Assembly (NCBI RefSeq): GCF_041060425.1
Contig: NZ_JAULBC010000002.1
Location: 620,001 to 684,000 of the forward strand
Reading direction: 5' to 3'
DNA: 64,000 nt
DNA from: Danxiaibacter flavus
Lineage (GTDB): Bacteria; Bacteroidota; Bacteroidia; Chitinophagales; Chitinophagaceae
Under the pieces are notes generated by a model. That model searched no databases and was not told the origin of the DNA. It was given only the letters and a program-made list of their open reading frames with translations. The translations under genes and the position numbers were made by a program. Positions 26,744 to 35,546 of this stretch are shown here, in pieces (the stretch's first letter is position 1; every line of letters begins with the position of its first letter).

Positions 26744-26766
26744 TTTATTTTTTTAAAAAGACACCT

Positions 26767-27921
26767 ATGGTTCCTTTGCAAGAATGTGACAACACACAAT
26801 TAAATGCTATTCCATCGGTTAACAAGGTACTGCTGATTTCTGAAAATGGCGCGACGACTAAAAGTAAACTACTATTGTTAATTGGTCCTTTTGAGAAAGA
26901 AGAAGCTCAGCGCCTGTTTTCTCATGGCTATCCTTTGTACCAATTGCCTTTTGCAAGTGATCTACTGACCATTGAACAAATGAGAATGTTGCCTGCAAGG
27001 GAAATAGCAGCCATTCTTATTAAAAATGACGAACAGGGTTTGCAATCCAGGCAAATTGATGCGATAAGAAAATTAAAACTTCATACCGCGGTTCCTGTTA
27101 TTCTTTATACACAAGAGGTTTCAGAAGCAATTATCGCTGAGATTAAAAAATACCGTGTTATAGACGACGCCATCAGTTCTTTGGATGACGTTGATGATCT
27201 TGAATTTAAAATCAATTTTCTTAGCCGGTACAAAAAACTGGTTTCTTCAAAAATTGTTATTCCAAACCACGCAAAACATCTGAACAGAAGTGTAAGTCAC
27301 TTTTTGCGCAGAACACTGGATATTCTTGTATCCTCTGCCCTGCTGCTGATGTTGTTGCCTCTTTTTATTGTAGTGGCCCTGGCTATTAAAATAGAATCCA
27401 GGGGACCTATTTTTTACATCTCAAAAAGAGCAGGCAGACGTTACAAGATTTTCAAGTTTTACAAGTTTCGTACAATGGTTGTGAATGCAGACAAAAAGCT
27501 TCAGGATCTGTCTCATTTGAACCAGTATAACGGTAAAGAGAAAGATGACAAGACTCCAAAATTCCTTAAGATAAAAGATGATCCAAGGGTTACAAAAATT
27601 GGCTCCTTCTTAAGAAACACAAGCATCGATGAGTTGCCCCAGTTGCTGAATGTATTACTGGGCCACATGTCTCTTGTCGGTAATCGTCCATTACCCTTGT
27701 ATGAAGCCGCAACACTTACCAATGACCATTGGGCCAACCGTTTTGACGCACCGGCCGGTATTACAGGTCTTTGGCAGATAATGAAACGCGGCGAAGAAGA
27801 GATGTCAATTGAAGAAAGAATTGAATTGGATATCGCCTATGCGAAAAACAATTCCCTTTTTGTAGATCTGTGGATAATGGTAAAAACGCCATTCGCCATG
27901 CTGCAGAAATCGAATGTTTAA
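26767..27921 (+). CDS. Initiating polyprenyl-P sugar-phosphate transferase with N-terminal pseudo-receiver domain
   Basis: Monotopic phosphoglycosyl transferase (bacterial sugar transferase family), 384 residues, which starts repeat-unit assembly by moving sugar-1-phosphate to undecaprenyl phosphate. The catalytic part spans about 180-384: membrane segment RTLDILVSSALLLMLLPLF, then GPIFYISKRAGR, FYKFRTM, SIDELPQLLNVLLGHMSLVGNRP and AGITGLWQ. The first 165 residues are unusual for this family and look like a receiver fold (alternating strands ending AAILIKND, AVPVILYTQ and VIDDAISS) that has lost the phospho-accepting Asp and the conserved Lys. It heads a unit with the next two genes (gaps 31 and 12 bp). 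Confidence 0.88.
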   Translation: MVPLQECDNTQLNAIPSVNKVLLISENGATTKSKLLLLIGPFEKEEAQRLFSHGYPLYQLPFASDLLTIEQMRMLPAREIAAILIKNDEQGLQSRQIDAIRKLKLHTAVPVILYTQEVSEAIIAEIKKYRVIDDAISSLDDVDDLEFKINFLSRYKKLVSSKIVIPNHAKHLNRSVSHFLRRTLDILVSSALLLMLLPLFIVVALAIKIESRGPIFYISKRAGRRYKIFKFYKFRTMVVNADKKLQDLSHLNQYNGKEKDDKTPKFLKIKDDPRVTKIGSFLRNTSIDELPQLLNVLLGHMSLVGNRPLPLYEAATLTNDHWANRFDAPAGITGLWQIMKRGEEEMSIEERIELDIAYAKNNSLFVDLWIMVKTPFAMLQKSNV

Positions 27922-27952
27922 GAACTAAAGAGTTATAAAATAAACGTAAAAC

Positions 27953-28852
27953 ATGAAGCAACCCTTAATTTCCATCATCACACTGAACTATAATCAGACA
28001 GATGTGACGTGCGAATTTTTGGAATCAACCAAGAGACTCAATTACAAGAATTTTGAGACCATTGTAATTGACAATGCATCTAAGGAAGATCCGACAGAAC
28101 GCTTTTTAAGCGGTGGTTATCCTAATGTACAGGTAATACGCTGTGAAGAAAATCTTGGTTTTACAGGCGGAAATAATGTAGGTATAAAGGCCAGTAAGGG
28201 CGACTATGTATTTATTGTAAACAATGATACCGAAGTAACCCCTGATTTGCTGGATAAATTACTCGAACCTTTTGCTTTTGATGAAGCAGTTGGTGTGGTT
28301 AGTCCCAAAATCAAATTCTTCCACCATCCCAATGTTATTCAATACGCCGGATTTACCGGTATGAACATGTTTACCTGCCAAAATTCTACAGTTGGTAATA
28401 AACAAGAAGACAAAGGACAGTTTGACTTTATGTCTACCACCCATTGTGCACACGGTGCTGCAATGCTGGTAAAAAGAGAGGTGATAGAAAAGGTTGGCAT
28501 GTTTGCTGAGAACTTTTTTATTTACTACGAAGAAGTAGACTGGAGCACACGTATTATACGTGCCGGATACAAAATTATTTACCAGGGTTATGCAACCATC
28601 TATCATAAGGAATCCATAACCATGGGTAAGCAAAGCGCCATAAAAGTGTACTACCATACGCGCAATAGAATCTATTATATGCGCAGGAATGCGAAGAAGA
28701 GCCAATTGGTTACTTTTTACGCATTTTTTACTTTAGCAACAGTGCCTAAAACGACTTTGAATTTTTTAATCAAAAAGCAGTTTGAACACCTGCGCTCCTT
28801 TTTTAGAGGAATTGCGTGGAATTTTCAGACTTCAACTATTTCTCCGCAATAA
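27953..28852 (+). CDS. GT2-family glycosyltransferase (rhamnosyltransferase-like)
   Basis: Cytosolic, membrane-associated inverting glycosyltransferase of 299 residues with a GT-A fold. It begins PLISIITLNYNQ, has the sugar-nucleotide/metal motif NNDTEV at about 90 and the acceptor-side ENFFIYYEEVDWS block typical of WbbL-like rhamnosyltransferases. The C-terminal part (HTRNRIYYMRRNAKK onward) contains an amphipathic or membrane helix. It is coupled between the initiating transferase and the epimerase, so it probably adds an early sugar of the repeat unit. Donor sugar not determined. Confidence 0.88.
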   Translation: MKQPLISIITLNYNQTDVTCEFLESTKRLNYKNFETIVIDNASKEDPTERFLSGGYPNVQVIRCEENLGFTGGNNVGIKASKGDYVFIVNNDTEVTPDLLDKLLEPFAFDEAVGVVSPKIKFFHHPNVIQYAGFTGMNMFTCQNSTVGNKQEDKGQFDFMSTTHCAHGAAMLVKREVIEKVGMFAENFFIYYEEVDWSTRIIRAGYKIIYQGYATIYHKESITMGKQSAIKVYYHTRNRIYYMRRNAKKSQLVTFYAFFTLATVPKTTLNFLIKKQFEHLRSFFRGIAWNFQTSTISPQ

Positions 28853-28864
28853 ACCTGAACATTT

Positions 28865-29899
28865 ATGCAAACAAAAACAAGCTTAGTTACCGGCGGGGCC
28901 GGATTTATCGGATCGCACGTTGCGAAGCATTGCCTTGCGATGGGACAGAAAGTGGTTGTATTAGACGATCTTAGCGGTGGTTTTGAAGACCATCTGCCTG
29001 AGGGTGTTACATTTGTGCAGGGCTCTGTTACCGATGCTGCACTTGTTACAAAACTTTTTGAGGAATACAAGTTCAACTACGTATATCACCTGGCTGCTTA
29101 TGCTGCAGAAGGCCTTTCTCACTTTATCCGCAGATTTAACTACAACGTAAACCTGATCGGAAGTATTAACCTGATCAATGAATCGGTTAAGCATAAAGTT
29201 GAGTGTTTTGTATTCACTTCTTCTATCGCAGTATACGGCGCCGGCCAGCTACCTATGACGGAAGCAATGGTTCCTCAGCCTGAGGATCCATATGGTGTTT
29301 CTAAATATGCTGTTGAAATGGATCTTAAAGCTGCGCACGAAATGTTCGGCTTAAACTACGTGGTGTTCCGTCCGCACAACGTTTATGGCGAAAATCAGAA
29401 CATTGGCGACAAATACCGCAACGTTATCGGCATCTTCATGAACCAGATCATGCAAGGTCAGCAGCTTACAGTATTTGGCGATGGTACACAAACAAGAGCA
29501 TTCAGCTACATTGATGATGTTGCTATTCCTATTGCAAAAAGCGTTACTATACCTGAAGCATACAACGAAGTGTTTAACATAGGTGCAGATAAACCTTACT
29601 CTGTAAACGAACTGGCAGGTGTAGTAGGTGAATGTTTTAATACTACTCCGGACATCAAATACCTTAGCGCACGTAATGAAGTATTGCATGCTTACTCAGA
29701 TCATACAAAAGCCCACAAAGTATTTGGAGAAGGCACTAACATCACTTTAAAAGAAGGTATTGCCCGCATGGCAGCCTGGGCCAAAGTGGTTGGCGCTCGT
29801 AAGAGTAAAGAATTCGGCAATATTGAAATAACTGAAAAGTTACCTGACGGATGGGCCGTTATAGTAGAAAAACCGGTTACTGAAACTGAGCTGGTTTAA
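28865..29899 (+). CDS. NAD-dependent sugar-nucleotide epimerase/dehydratase
   Basis: Extended SDR enzyme of 344 residues, like UDP-glucose 4-epimerase. TGGAGFIG at 9-16 binds NAD; catalytic Tyr143 and Lys147 lie in DPYGVSKYAVE, with SSIAVYG before. RPHNVYGENQNIGDKYRNVI and FGDGTQTRAFSYIDDV are sugar-nucleotide-binding blocks seen in this family. It supplies a nucleotide sugar to the surrounding glycosyltransferases; 4-epimerisation of UDP-Glc/GlcNAc type is the likeliest reaction. A stem-loop follows 60 bp downstream. Confidence 0.87.
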   Translation: MQTKTSLVTGGAGFIGSHVAKHCLAMGQKVVVLDDLSGGFEDHLPEGVTFVQGSVTDAALVTKLFEEYKFNYVYHLAAYAAEGLSHFIRRFNYNVNLIGSINLINESVKHKVECFVFTSSIAVYGAGQLPMTEAMVPQPEDPYGVSKYAVEMDLKAAHEMFGLNYVVFRPHNVYGENQNIGDKYRNVIGIFMNQIMQGQQLTVFGDGTQTRAFSYIDDVAIPIAKSVTIPEAYNEVFNIGADKPYSVNELAGVVGECFNTTPDIKYLSARNEVLHAYSDHTKAHKVFGEGTNITLKEGIARMAAWAKVVGARKSKEFGNIEITEKLPDGWAVIVEKPVTETELV

Positions 29900-29958
29900 T
29901 AACCTGCTATTGGTTTTTGGAAGTTAATATTCTTTTGCAAATCTGACAATGTGGTTGT

Positions 29959-30004
29959 AGCAAACTTCTTCTTTGTGAGTGATGAAGAAGTTTGCTGCTT
30001 TTAA
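29959..30004 (+). terminator. Intrinsic-terminator-like stem-loop after the epimerase gene
   Basis: A perfect 13-bp stem, agcaaacttcttc (29959-29971) and gaagaagtttgct (29984-29996), with a 12-nt loop and a gctttt tail. It is weak in GC and the U-run is short, so partial termination or attenuation is possible. Confidence 0.6.
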
Positions 30005-30009
30005 AAGCA

Positions 30010-30096
30010 ATGAAAAAATTACTTGTTTTTGTTACTGCAATAGCAAACCAAACAGAAACAAGTATTTTCAGTATCGACGGCCGCCTTAAACAATAA
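30010..30096 (+). CDS. Possible 28-residue leader ORF before the glycosyltransferase gene
   Basis: ATG at 30010, in frame to TAA at 30094-30096, two bases ahead of the glycosyltransferase start at 30099. The product begins MKKLLVFVTAIANQ, so it has a short hydrophobic stretch. It directly follows the 29959-30004 hairpin. Position suggests translational coupling or leader control, but chance is a real option for a frame this short. Confidence 0.3.
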   Translation: MKKLLVFVTAIANQTETSIFSIDGRLKQ

Positions 30097-30098
30097 TT

Positions 30099-31313
30099 AT
30101 GGAATTAGCGGAAAAAATTGCGTTGTATATTTTTTATGCGTTTGAAATATGGATAATGAGCTATTTTGTTATAGTGACTTTATTCGTATTGCTCGATCTT
30201 TTAAATGTAAGGTTTGCCAAACGCATATCATATCAGAATCCACAGCTAAAGAACTATTCTTTTGCCGTGTTGGTTCCGCTCCACCAGAATATTGATTTTT
30301 TGGAACCGATCCTCGATTCGTTATTAAAACAATCCTACAATAACATTTCTTTCTTTGTTATTGCCGACGATTGCCCGGCCATTAATCTGCCTTATGCGGA
30401 TGAAAGGATTCAGATCTTCCATCCGCCGGTAGCGCTTCATTCAAAAATCAAGTCCATACAGCTGGCCTTGCAGCACATCCCCGAAGACAAGTTTGACGCC
30501 CTGGCCATTCTTGATGCCGACAACCTGGTGCATCCGGACTTTTTTAAGGTGATGAATGCATACTACAACAAAGGCTTTAAGGCAGTGCAAAGCACCCTTG
30601 CCCCAAAAAACATAGACACTACATTTGCCAGACTTGATACCATCAATGACCAGTACTACAATTTTATTGACAGGCGTGTTCCTTCAAAACTGGGTCTGAA
30701 TGCGAACATTTCCGGCCGCGGTACAGTGGTGGATATCAAGATGTATAAATCTGTTTCTTACAATAGCCTGTTTGGTGGTTTCGATAAAAAATTACAATGC
30801 GAACTGGCCAAACAAACAACCATTGGCTATGCATCTGATGCAATTCTTTACGACGAAAAAGTAAGTGACGGCAACAGCATGCAAAAGCAACGCACCCGTT
30901 GGATAAATGCCTACTTCAGGTATTTTAAAGAAGCGGGAAAAGTCTTCTTTGCGGGCTTATTCAAAGGAAATTTCAGGGTTATGTTTGCCGGCTATACCAA
31001 TATGCGTCCGCCCCTTTTTATCCAGTTGTTCCTTGCCCTGGTAATATTGCTGATTAACGTATTGTTCTTTCCGAAGATGGTACCGTATGTGGCAATAATA
31101 CTCGGGGCTTACCTGTTAAGTTTCTTATATATCGTAATCTTTAAGAACAAGCTACTTAGTGCAAAAGAAAGTATTAATACCGTGTTCAAGATTCCCTTGT
31201 TTATTTCAAGACAGGTTAAAGCACTTTTCAATATAAAAAAAGCAAACCGTTCTTTTTTACAGACAGATAATTATAAAGCCGTTTTTATTGACGATATCTT
31301 GCATAAAAATTGA
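30099..31313 (+). CDS. Membrane-bound GT2 glycosyltransferase (processive-type)
   Basis: A 404-residue membrane glycosyltransferase. One N-terminal membrane segment (about 8-36), a GT-A catalytic domain (50-300) with VLVPLHQN, donor motif AILDADNLVHPDFF, and QKQRTRWINAYFRYF, which matches the Q-x-x-RW motif of cellulose/hyaluronan-synthase-like enzymes, then two or more C-terminal membrane segments (ALVILLINVLFF, AIILGAYLLSFLYIV). It may add a sugar at the membrane face or synthesise a homopolymer stretch. It follows the stem-loop and is 68 bp ahead of another GT2 gene. Confidence 0.87.
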   Translation: MELAEKIALYIFYAFEIWIMSYFVIVTLFVLLDLLNVRFAKRISYQNPQLKNYSFAVLVPLHQNIDFLEPILDSLLKQSYNNISFFVIADDCPAINLPYADERIQIFHPPVALHSKIKSIQLALQHIPEDKFDALAILDADNLVHPDFFKVMNAYYNKGFKAVQSTLAPKNIDTTFARLDTINDQYYNFIDRRVPSKLGLNANISGRGTVVDIKMYKSVSYNSLFGGFDKKLQCELAKQTTIGYASDAILYDEKVSDGNSMQKQRTRWINAYFRYFKEAGKVFFAGLFKGNFRVMFAGYTNMRPPLFIQLFLALVILLINVLFFPKMVPYVAIILGAYLLSFLYIVIFKNKLLSAKESINTVFKIPLFISRQVKALFNIKKANRSFLQTDNYKAVFIDDILHKN

Positions 31314-31381
31314 TAAGTTATTATATTAGAATTATCCTGGCTGCAGAAGCTAAAGTTTAAACGGGATTTAAAAAAATAAAT

Positions 31382-32233
31382 ATGCGCATCTTTAAAAACC
31401 CTGATTGGATAAAAGAGTTTGAGTATCCATACGAGAGTTTCGATCAGATTCCCCAAAAGGTTTTTGACGAGATTAATGAGGGGCTGGATAAAATACAATC
31501 CCCTACGCCAAAGGTGAGCATTATTATCACTGCATGGAATGAGGAAACGAACATTATACGCTCTGTTGGCAGCTTGTCTAAACTAAAAACTAAAATCCCT
31601 TTCGAAATTATTCTTATCAATAACAACTCCAGCGACAGAACGCAGGATACAATGGACCGGCTTCATGTAAAGAACTTTTTCCAGGGTAAACAAGGCTGGG
31701 GTCCGGCAAGGCAGATGGGACAGGAAAAAGCGTTGGGTGAATATATTTTACTTGCTGATGCAGATTGCCTTTACCCGGACTGCTGGCTTGATGAAATGGT
31801 GAACGTTCTTGTTAAGCCCGGTGTAGTTGCCGTTTACGGCAGATATTCATTCATAAGCGAACCCGGATTTCCACGCTGGCAGCTGTCTATACTGGAAACT
31901 TTTAAAGATATAATTGCAGAAGTCCGCCAGATAAAAAGACCTTACCTGAATACGTATGGCCTTAGCATGGGTTATGTAAAAAAATATGGTCTTGAAGCGG
32001 GCTTCGTTAACAACAATTTCAGGGGTAATGATGGCCGCCTTGCTTACGATCTGATGGCATACGGGAAAATTAAACAGGTACGATCAAACAAAAGCCGCGT
32101 ATGGACAGGCCCAAGAACGCTACAGAAAGATGGCAGCCTTAGCAATGCTCTGAAGAAAAGAATACTTCGCGAAGTGAAACGTTTCTCTATTTATTTCCAT
32201 ACGCATGTGAAGTATCATGCGCCGAAAGACTAG
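31382..32233 (+). CDS. GT2-family glycosyltransferase
   Basis: Soluble GT-A glycosyltransferase of 283 residues. The domain starts near 45 with KVSIIITAWNEETNI, has EIILINNNSSDRTQD, the GWGPARQMGQEKA loop and donor/metal motif LLADADCLYPDCW. The first 40 residues are an extension without known domain. It is the last gene of the plus-strand unit and is followed by two terminators. Acceptor and donor unknown. Confidence 0.87.
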   Translation: MRIFKNPDWIKEFEYPYESFDQIPQKVFDEINEGLDKIQSPTPKVSIIITAWNEETNIIRSVGSLSKLKTKIPFEIILINNNSSDRTQDTMDRLHVKNFFQGKQGWGPARQMGQEKALGEYILLADADCLYPDCWLDEMVNVLVKPGVVAVYGRYSFISEPGFPRWQLSILETFKDIIAEVRQIKRPYLNTYGLSMGYVKKYGLEAGFVNNNFRGNDGRLAYDLMAYGKIKQVRSNKSRVWTGPRTLQKDGSLSNALKKRILREVKRFSIYFHTHVKYHAPKD

Positions 32234-32336
32234 TGAAGGTGAATGGTGAATAGTCAATGGTGAAAAGTGCAACAGGTTAATTGAAAATTGACAGTTGAAA
32301 ATTGAAAATGGCGGTTGATTAACATCAAATTGGTTT
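32234..32336 (+). repeat. About 100-bp word-rich repeat, copy 1
   Basis: ggtgaatggtgaatagtcaatggtg, caggttaattgaaaattgac, gaaaatggcggttgattaac and catcaaattgg. A diverged second copy at 32388-32492 keeps the same word order, so a roughly 154-bp unit that includes a terminator is duplicated. Confidence 0.75.
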
Positions 32337-32354
32337 CCTATTCTCCAAATAGAC

Positions 32355-32385
32355 AAAGGGGCAGATTATCTGCCTCTTTTTTTTT
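32355..32385 (+). terminator. Rho-independent terminator after the plus-strand glycosyltransferase unit
   Basis: Stem gggcaga / tctgcct (with a G-U pair) around tta, followed by nine T residues on the plus strand. Good canonical shape. Confidence 0.85.
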
Positions 32386-32387
32386 GG

Positions 32388-32492
32388 GGAATGGTGAAGA
32401 GTGAGTAGTGAAAGGTGTTACAGGTTTATTTTAGTTGAGAGTTGAAAGCTGACAATTGAAAATGGTGGCTGCTTAATATCAAATTGATTTTT
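32388..32492 (+). repeat. About 100-bp word-rich repeat, copy 2
   Basis: gaatggtgaagagtgagtagtg, ttacaggtttatt, ttgaaagctgacaattgaaaatgg and aatatcaaattgattt follow the same order as copy 1 at 32234-32336. Confidence 0.75.
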
Positions 32493-32665
32493 GCGCCGTG
32501 GTTCGTGCTCACGAAACACATACAAAACAATGTCAAATTTGAACAATCTAATTTGTTACTAAATGAACATGTTTTTTGGTTCGTGAGACACGAACCAAGG
32601 CCACGCAACACGGCAACGACAATGATGAATACTAAAAAAATTTGTTTCTCTATATCTTAATACGC

Positions 32666-32692
32666 AAAAAGGGCAGATGATCTGCCCTTTTC
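32666..32692. terminator. Bidirectional terminator between convergent polysaccharide units
   Basis: A 12-bp perfect palindrome aaaagggcagat / atctgccctttt around one G. A/T runs on both sides allow use from either strand. Its GC core (gggcagat.atctgcc) closely resembles the terminator at 32355-32385. Confidence 0.8.
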
Positions 32693-32745
32693 ATTTTATA
32701 AAATGCCTTGAAATAATACCGTCTCAGCTAGAATAATCACAGACT

Positions 32746-32827
32746 GAATGTTTCACTATTCACCATTCACTATTGACTATTCACCACTCACTACAGCCAT
32801 TGTCCATTATCACCTTTCAATTGTCAA
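32746..32827. repeat. Intergenic word-repeat array (ttcactattcaccattcac; tttcaattgtcaatt)
   Basis: ttcactattcaccattcactattgac, ttcaccactcac, ccattgtccattatcac and tttcaattgtcaatt in succession, ending at the stop of the SGNH-like gene. Confidence 0.75.
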
Positions 32828-33679
32828 TTAATTCGTGCTCGGCCTTTGAAACATAACTGTTGTCATTGCATTTGCACCGGATATGTTGGTGTGTACACGA
32901 TCGGCAAACATGTTGTTATCCAGTTCACTTTTGTTTAGATCTGTAAACACATACTTCTTCTGATCAAAGAAAGCAGTTATTTCGTTGTAATCATTAAATC
33001 TCTTTAATGATGGCGGATAATAAGGAGCAAGGAAGAAATGAGCTGTATTGCCATGAGAACTACACAACTGCTGTATAGAATCTATCATCTGTTCAAAAGC
33101 CTTCTTATCCGTAATCATTGGCATTACGCCACCGCTCGCAACTTTTTTACCTGTTTCGCTTGAGATAATGCGTGAGCTGATAGAATGATCATCAGGCTTG
33201 TTATAGAAATACATGCTTCTTAAAAAGAAAATAGAATTAAGCCTTAACAAAGGCAATACATCATACTTTTTTGAAGGAATAATTTTTTTAAATGACTCCG
33301 AATTTGAAATAAAGAAAGAATAATCCTGGTCATCATCCTTTGGTGCATCAAAAGCGGTTATCTCAATAAATATTTCGGAACCCTTATTATGTTTGTTAAT
33401 CTCGTCAATTACAGGAAATATATAATTAGCGGTCATACCGTTAAATCCAAGATTGATCAGATCCAGTCCCAGTGTTTCACGAGCCAGTTTTTCATTAACT
33501 GTGTTCATTGCCCTTGAGTTTCCAAGAACAAAATATTTATGCTCAGGTTGCCTGAAGAAACGGCTGTATCTGAATTGAGAATGATTATCCAATGTATGCT
33601 TGAATGCGATAAAAAGCAGATACTGACAAACCCACACAGCCAAGAACAAATAAAAAATACGCAATAAGAATTGTTTCAT
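32828..33679 (-). CDS. SGNH-hydrolase-like membrane-anchored protein, partner of MBOAT acyltransferase
   Basis: A 283-residue protein with an N-terminal membrane anchor (about 5-27) and a periplasmic SGNH-like domain. FVLGNSRAMNTV has the Ser block (GNSR), and FADRVHTNISG near the C-terminus supplies the D-x-x-H pair, as in AlgX/DltD-type proteins. It starts 5 bp after the MBOAT gene, a pairing known from alginate and D-alanine systems where the membrane acyltransferase hands an acyl group to an SGNH partner that modifies polysaccharide. Role here is therefore inferred to be O-acylation of the exopolysaccharide. Confidence 0.72.
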   Translation of the reverse strand: MKQFLLRIFYLFLAVWVCQYLLFIAFKHTLDNHSQFRYSRFFRQPEHKYFVLGNSRAMNTVNEKLARETLGLDLINLGFNGMTANYIFPVIDEINKHNKGSEIFIEITAFDAPKDDDQDYSFFISNSESFKKIIPSKKYDVLPLLRLNSIFFLRSMYFYNKPDDHSISSRIISSETGKKVASGGVMPMITDKKAFEQMIDSIQQLCSSHGNTAHFFLAPYYPPSLKRFNDYNEITAFFDQKKYVFTDLNKSELDNNMFADRVHTNISGANAMTTVMFQRPSTN

Positions 33680-33684
33680 AAAAA

Positions 33685-35058
33685 CTAGAATTGAAAATAA
33701 ATAAATCCTCCGCCTGTAAAAGTTCCAAACAGTATAATGTGTAACACTAATATCAAATCAATTAAAAGAGTAGTGTACTTGCCTTTCTTTTCGAAATACC
33801 TGTAGAAGAATAAATCGAAAATGAAAAGCACAAATGCCAGGTACAACGCTTTTACAGACAGGAATGTATCTGCTACGGCAAAATTATGCACGTGGAAAAT
33901 ACTTTTCAGAATATACATAGAATCAGCCAATGAATGTGATCTGAAGAATACCCACGTTAAAGTTGTTAATGTAAACGTTACAAGAATCGCAATAATATTT
34001 GGAACGCGAATTTTAATGTAGCGTTGCAATATCAGGAATAACCCATGTAAACCGCCCCAGATGATGAAATTGTAACTTGCTCCATGCCATAAACCACCAA
34101 GAAGCATGGTTACCATCAGGTTCTGATTCATCCTGAATTTACCCTTGCGGTTACCACCCATTGGTATATACAGGTAGTCTCTTAGCCATGATGACAGGGA
34201 AATGTGCCATCTTTCCCAGAAGTCGCTGAAGTTTTTAGCAAAATATGGACGATTGAAGTTGATCTTTAATTCTATTCCGAAAATTTTACCAAGACCCAGC
34301 GCTATATCAGTATAACCCGAGAAGTCACAGTAAATCTGTACAGAGTAAAGGAAGAGGGAAAACAAAATCTGGAATGGTGATACAACATAAAGATTGGAAT
34401 ATGTAAAATCAACCATTACCGCAAGCGTATCTGCAATTGCCACTTTTTTGAAAAATCCGACCACAATCTGAGACATGCCCATTATCATTCTGTCCTTATC
34501 TATATAACGTTGTGTCAACAATTTTGGCAACATATCTCTTGCCCTGGAAATTGGACCGGCAACCAGTTGAGGAAAGAAAGCTACGAATGATGCATACGCA
34601 ACGTAGTTACGTGTAGGCTCTACCTTTCGGTGATAAACGTCTATAGTATAAGAAAGAGAGTGAAATGTATAAAATGAGATCCCGGCCGGCAGAATGATAT
34701 TCAGCAAATGGATCTGCAGCGGAATACCGGAAGCCGTAAAAAAATCATTAAACGAGTTTAAAAAGAAGTTGGTGTATTTAAAGAAGGCCAGGAAACCAAG
34801 GTTGATACAGATAATTGTAACCAGCAACATCTTTCGTTTTTGCTGGCTCTGCTCGCTATGTATTCTTAATGCAAAGAAATAATCGAGAACAGTTGTAAGG
34901 ATCAATAAAAAAAGAAAACGAACATCCCAGTAGGCATAAAAGAAAAAACTCGATATAAGGATGAAAATATTTTGCAGCTTTAAGTTTTTCATCAACATAA
35001 AGTAGATGATAAAAAATATCGGCAAAAAAATGAAAAACGCCACTGAATTAAAAACCAT
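33685..35058 (-). CDS. MBOAT-family membrane O-acyltransferase (AlgI/DltB-like)
   Basis: Inner-membrane acyltransferase of 457 residues with about ten or more membrane segments. The family core is present: YCDFSGYTDIALGLG, INFNRPYFAKNFSDFWERWHISLSSWLRDYLY, and catalytic His in GGLWHGASYNFIIWGGLHG. It moves acyl groups, normally acetyl, across the membrane for polysaccharide modification. It begins with MVFNSVAFFIFLPIFF, a normal AlgI-like start. It is the upstream partner of the SGNH-like gene. Confidence 0.93.
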   Translation of the reverse strand: MVFNSVAFFIFLPIFFIIYFMLMKNLKLQNIFILISSFFFYAYWDVRFLFLLILTTVLDYFFALRIHSEQSQQKRKMLLVTIICINLGFLAFFKYTNFFLNSFNDFFTASGIPLQIHLLNIILPAGISFYTFHSLSYTIDVYHRKVEPTRNYVAYASFVAFFPQLVAGPISRARDMLPKLLTQRYIDKDRMIMGMSQIVVGFFKKVAIADTLAVMVDFTYSNLYVVSPFQILFSLFLYSVQIYCDFSGYTDIALGLGKIFGIELKINFNRPYFAKNFSDFWERWHISLSSWLRDYLYIPMGGNRKGKFRMNQNLMVTMLLGGLWHGASYNFIIWGGLHGLFLILQRYIKIRVPNIIAILVTFTLTTLTWVFFRSHSLADSMYILKSIFHVHNFAVADTFLSVKALYLAFVLFIFDLFFYRYFEKKGKYTTLLIDLILVLHIILFGTFTGGGFIYFQF

Positions 35059-35491
35059 AATGTATTTTATTAAACCTTGTATAAATGTTGGCTAACAATC
35101 TATAGGATAAGTATACGTTATGACTTTCAAAAAGGATATGTGAATACAACCAGATACTCTTTCAGACTATGACAAATATCCGGCAATTTTTTGATTTGTT
35201 TACTCAAACCTGGGCAGGGTCTGCTAAAAGTTACAATTGCTGATATCCGTGGAATTTCATAGGTTTAGTTAGTACAATAATTAAACTGATTATCACAATT
35301 TTAAGCAATCTTAAAATATCTAATAGTTTAATTACTAAACATCTGTAGCAAATCTAAATTATTTTTTCTATTAGAAAAATAATTTTGGCAGAAACATGAG
35401 CGTTCGGCCTATAATTCTTTCGGTAAGTGCTTGCTATTACATATTAAACAAAAGGCATTAATTCCAATCACCAATAAGGGCATCGCTTTAG
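35059..35491. other. Gene-free stretch upstream of the MBOAT gene
   Basis: About 430 A/T-rich bases without a gene. The promoter of the MBOAT/SGNH unit is expected here; no clear motif was found. Confidence 0.4.
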
Positions 35492-35536
35492 AAAAATAAA
35501 GGGAGGCAAGTATAGACCTTGCCTCCCTTTATTTTT
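35492..35536 (-). terminator. Strong terminator of the giant esterase/beta-helix gene
   Basis: A 19-bp perfect stem (35492-35510 and 35518-35536; aaagggaggcaag / cttgcctccctt) with 7-nt loop and A/T tails, starting 10 bp past the stop at 35547. On the minus strand a T-run follows the stem. It is nearly symmetric, so it may also stop plus-strand transcripts. Confidence 0.88.
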
Positions 35537-35546
35537 TATGGCATTA

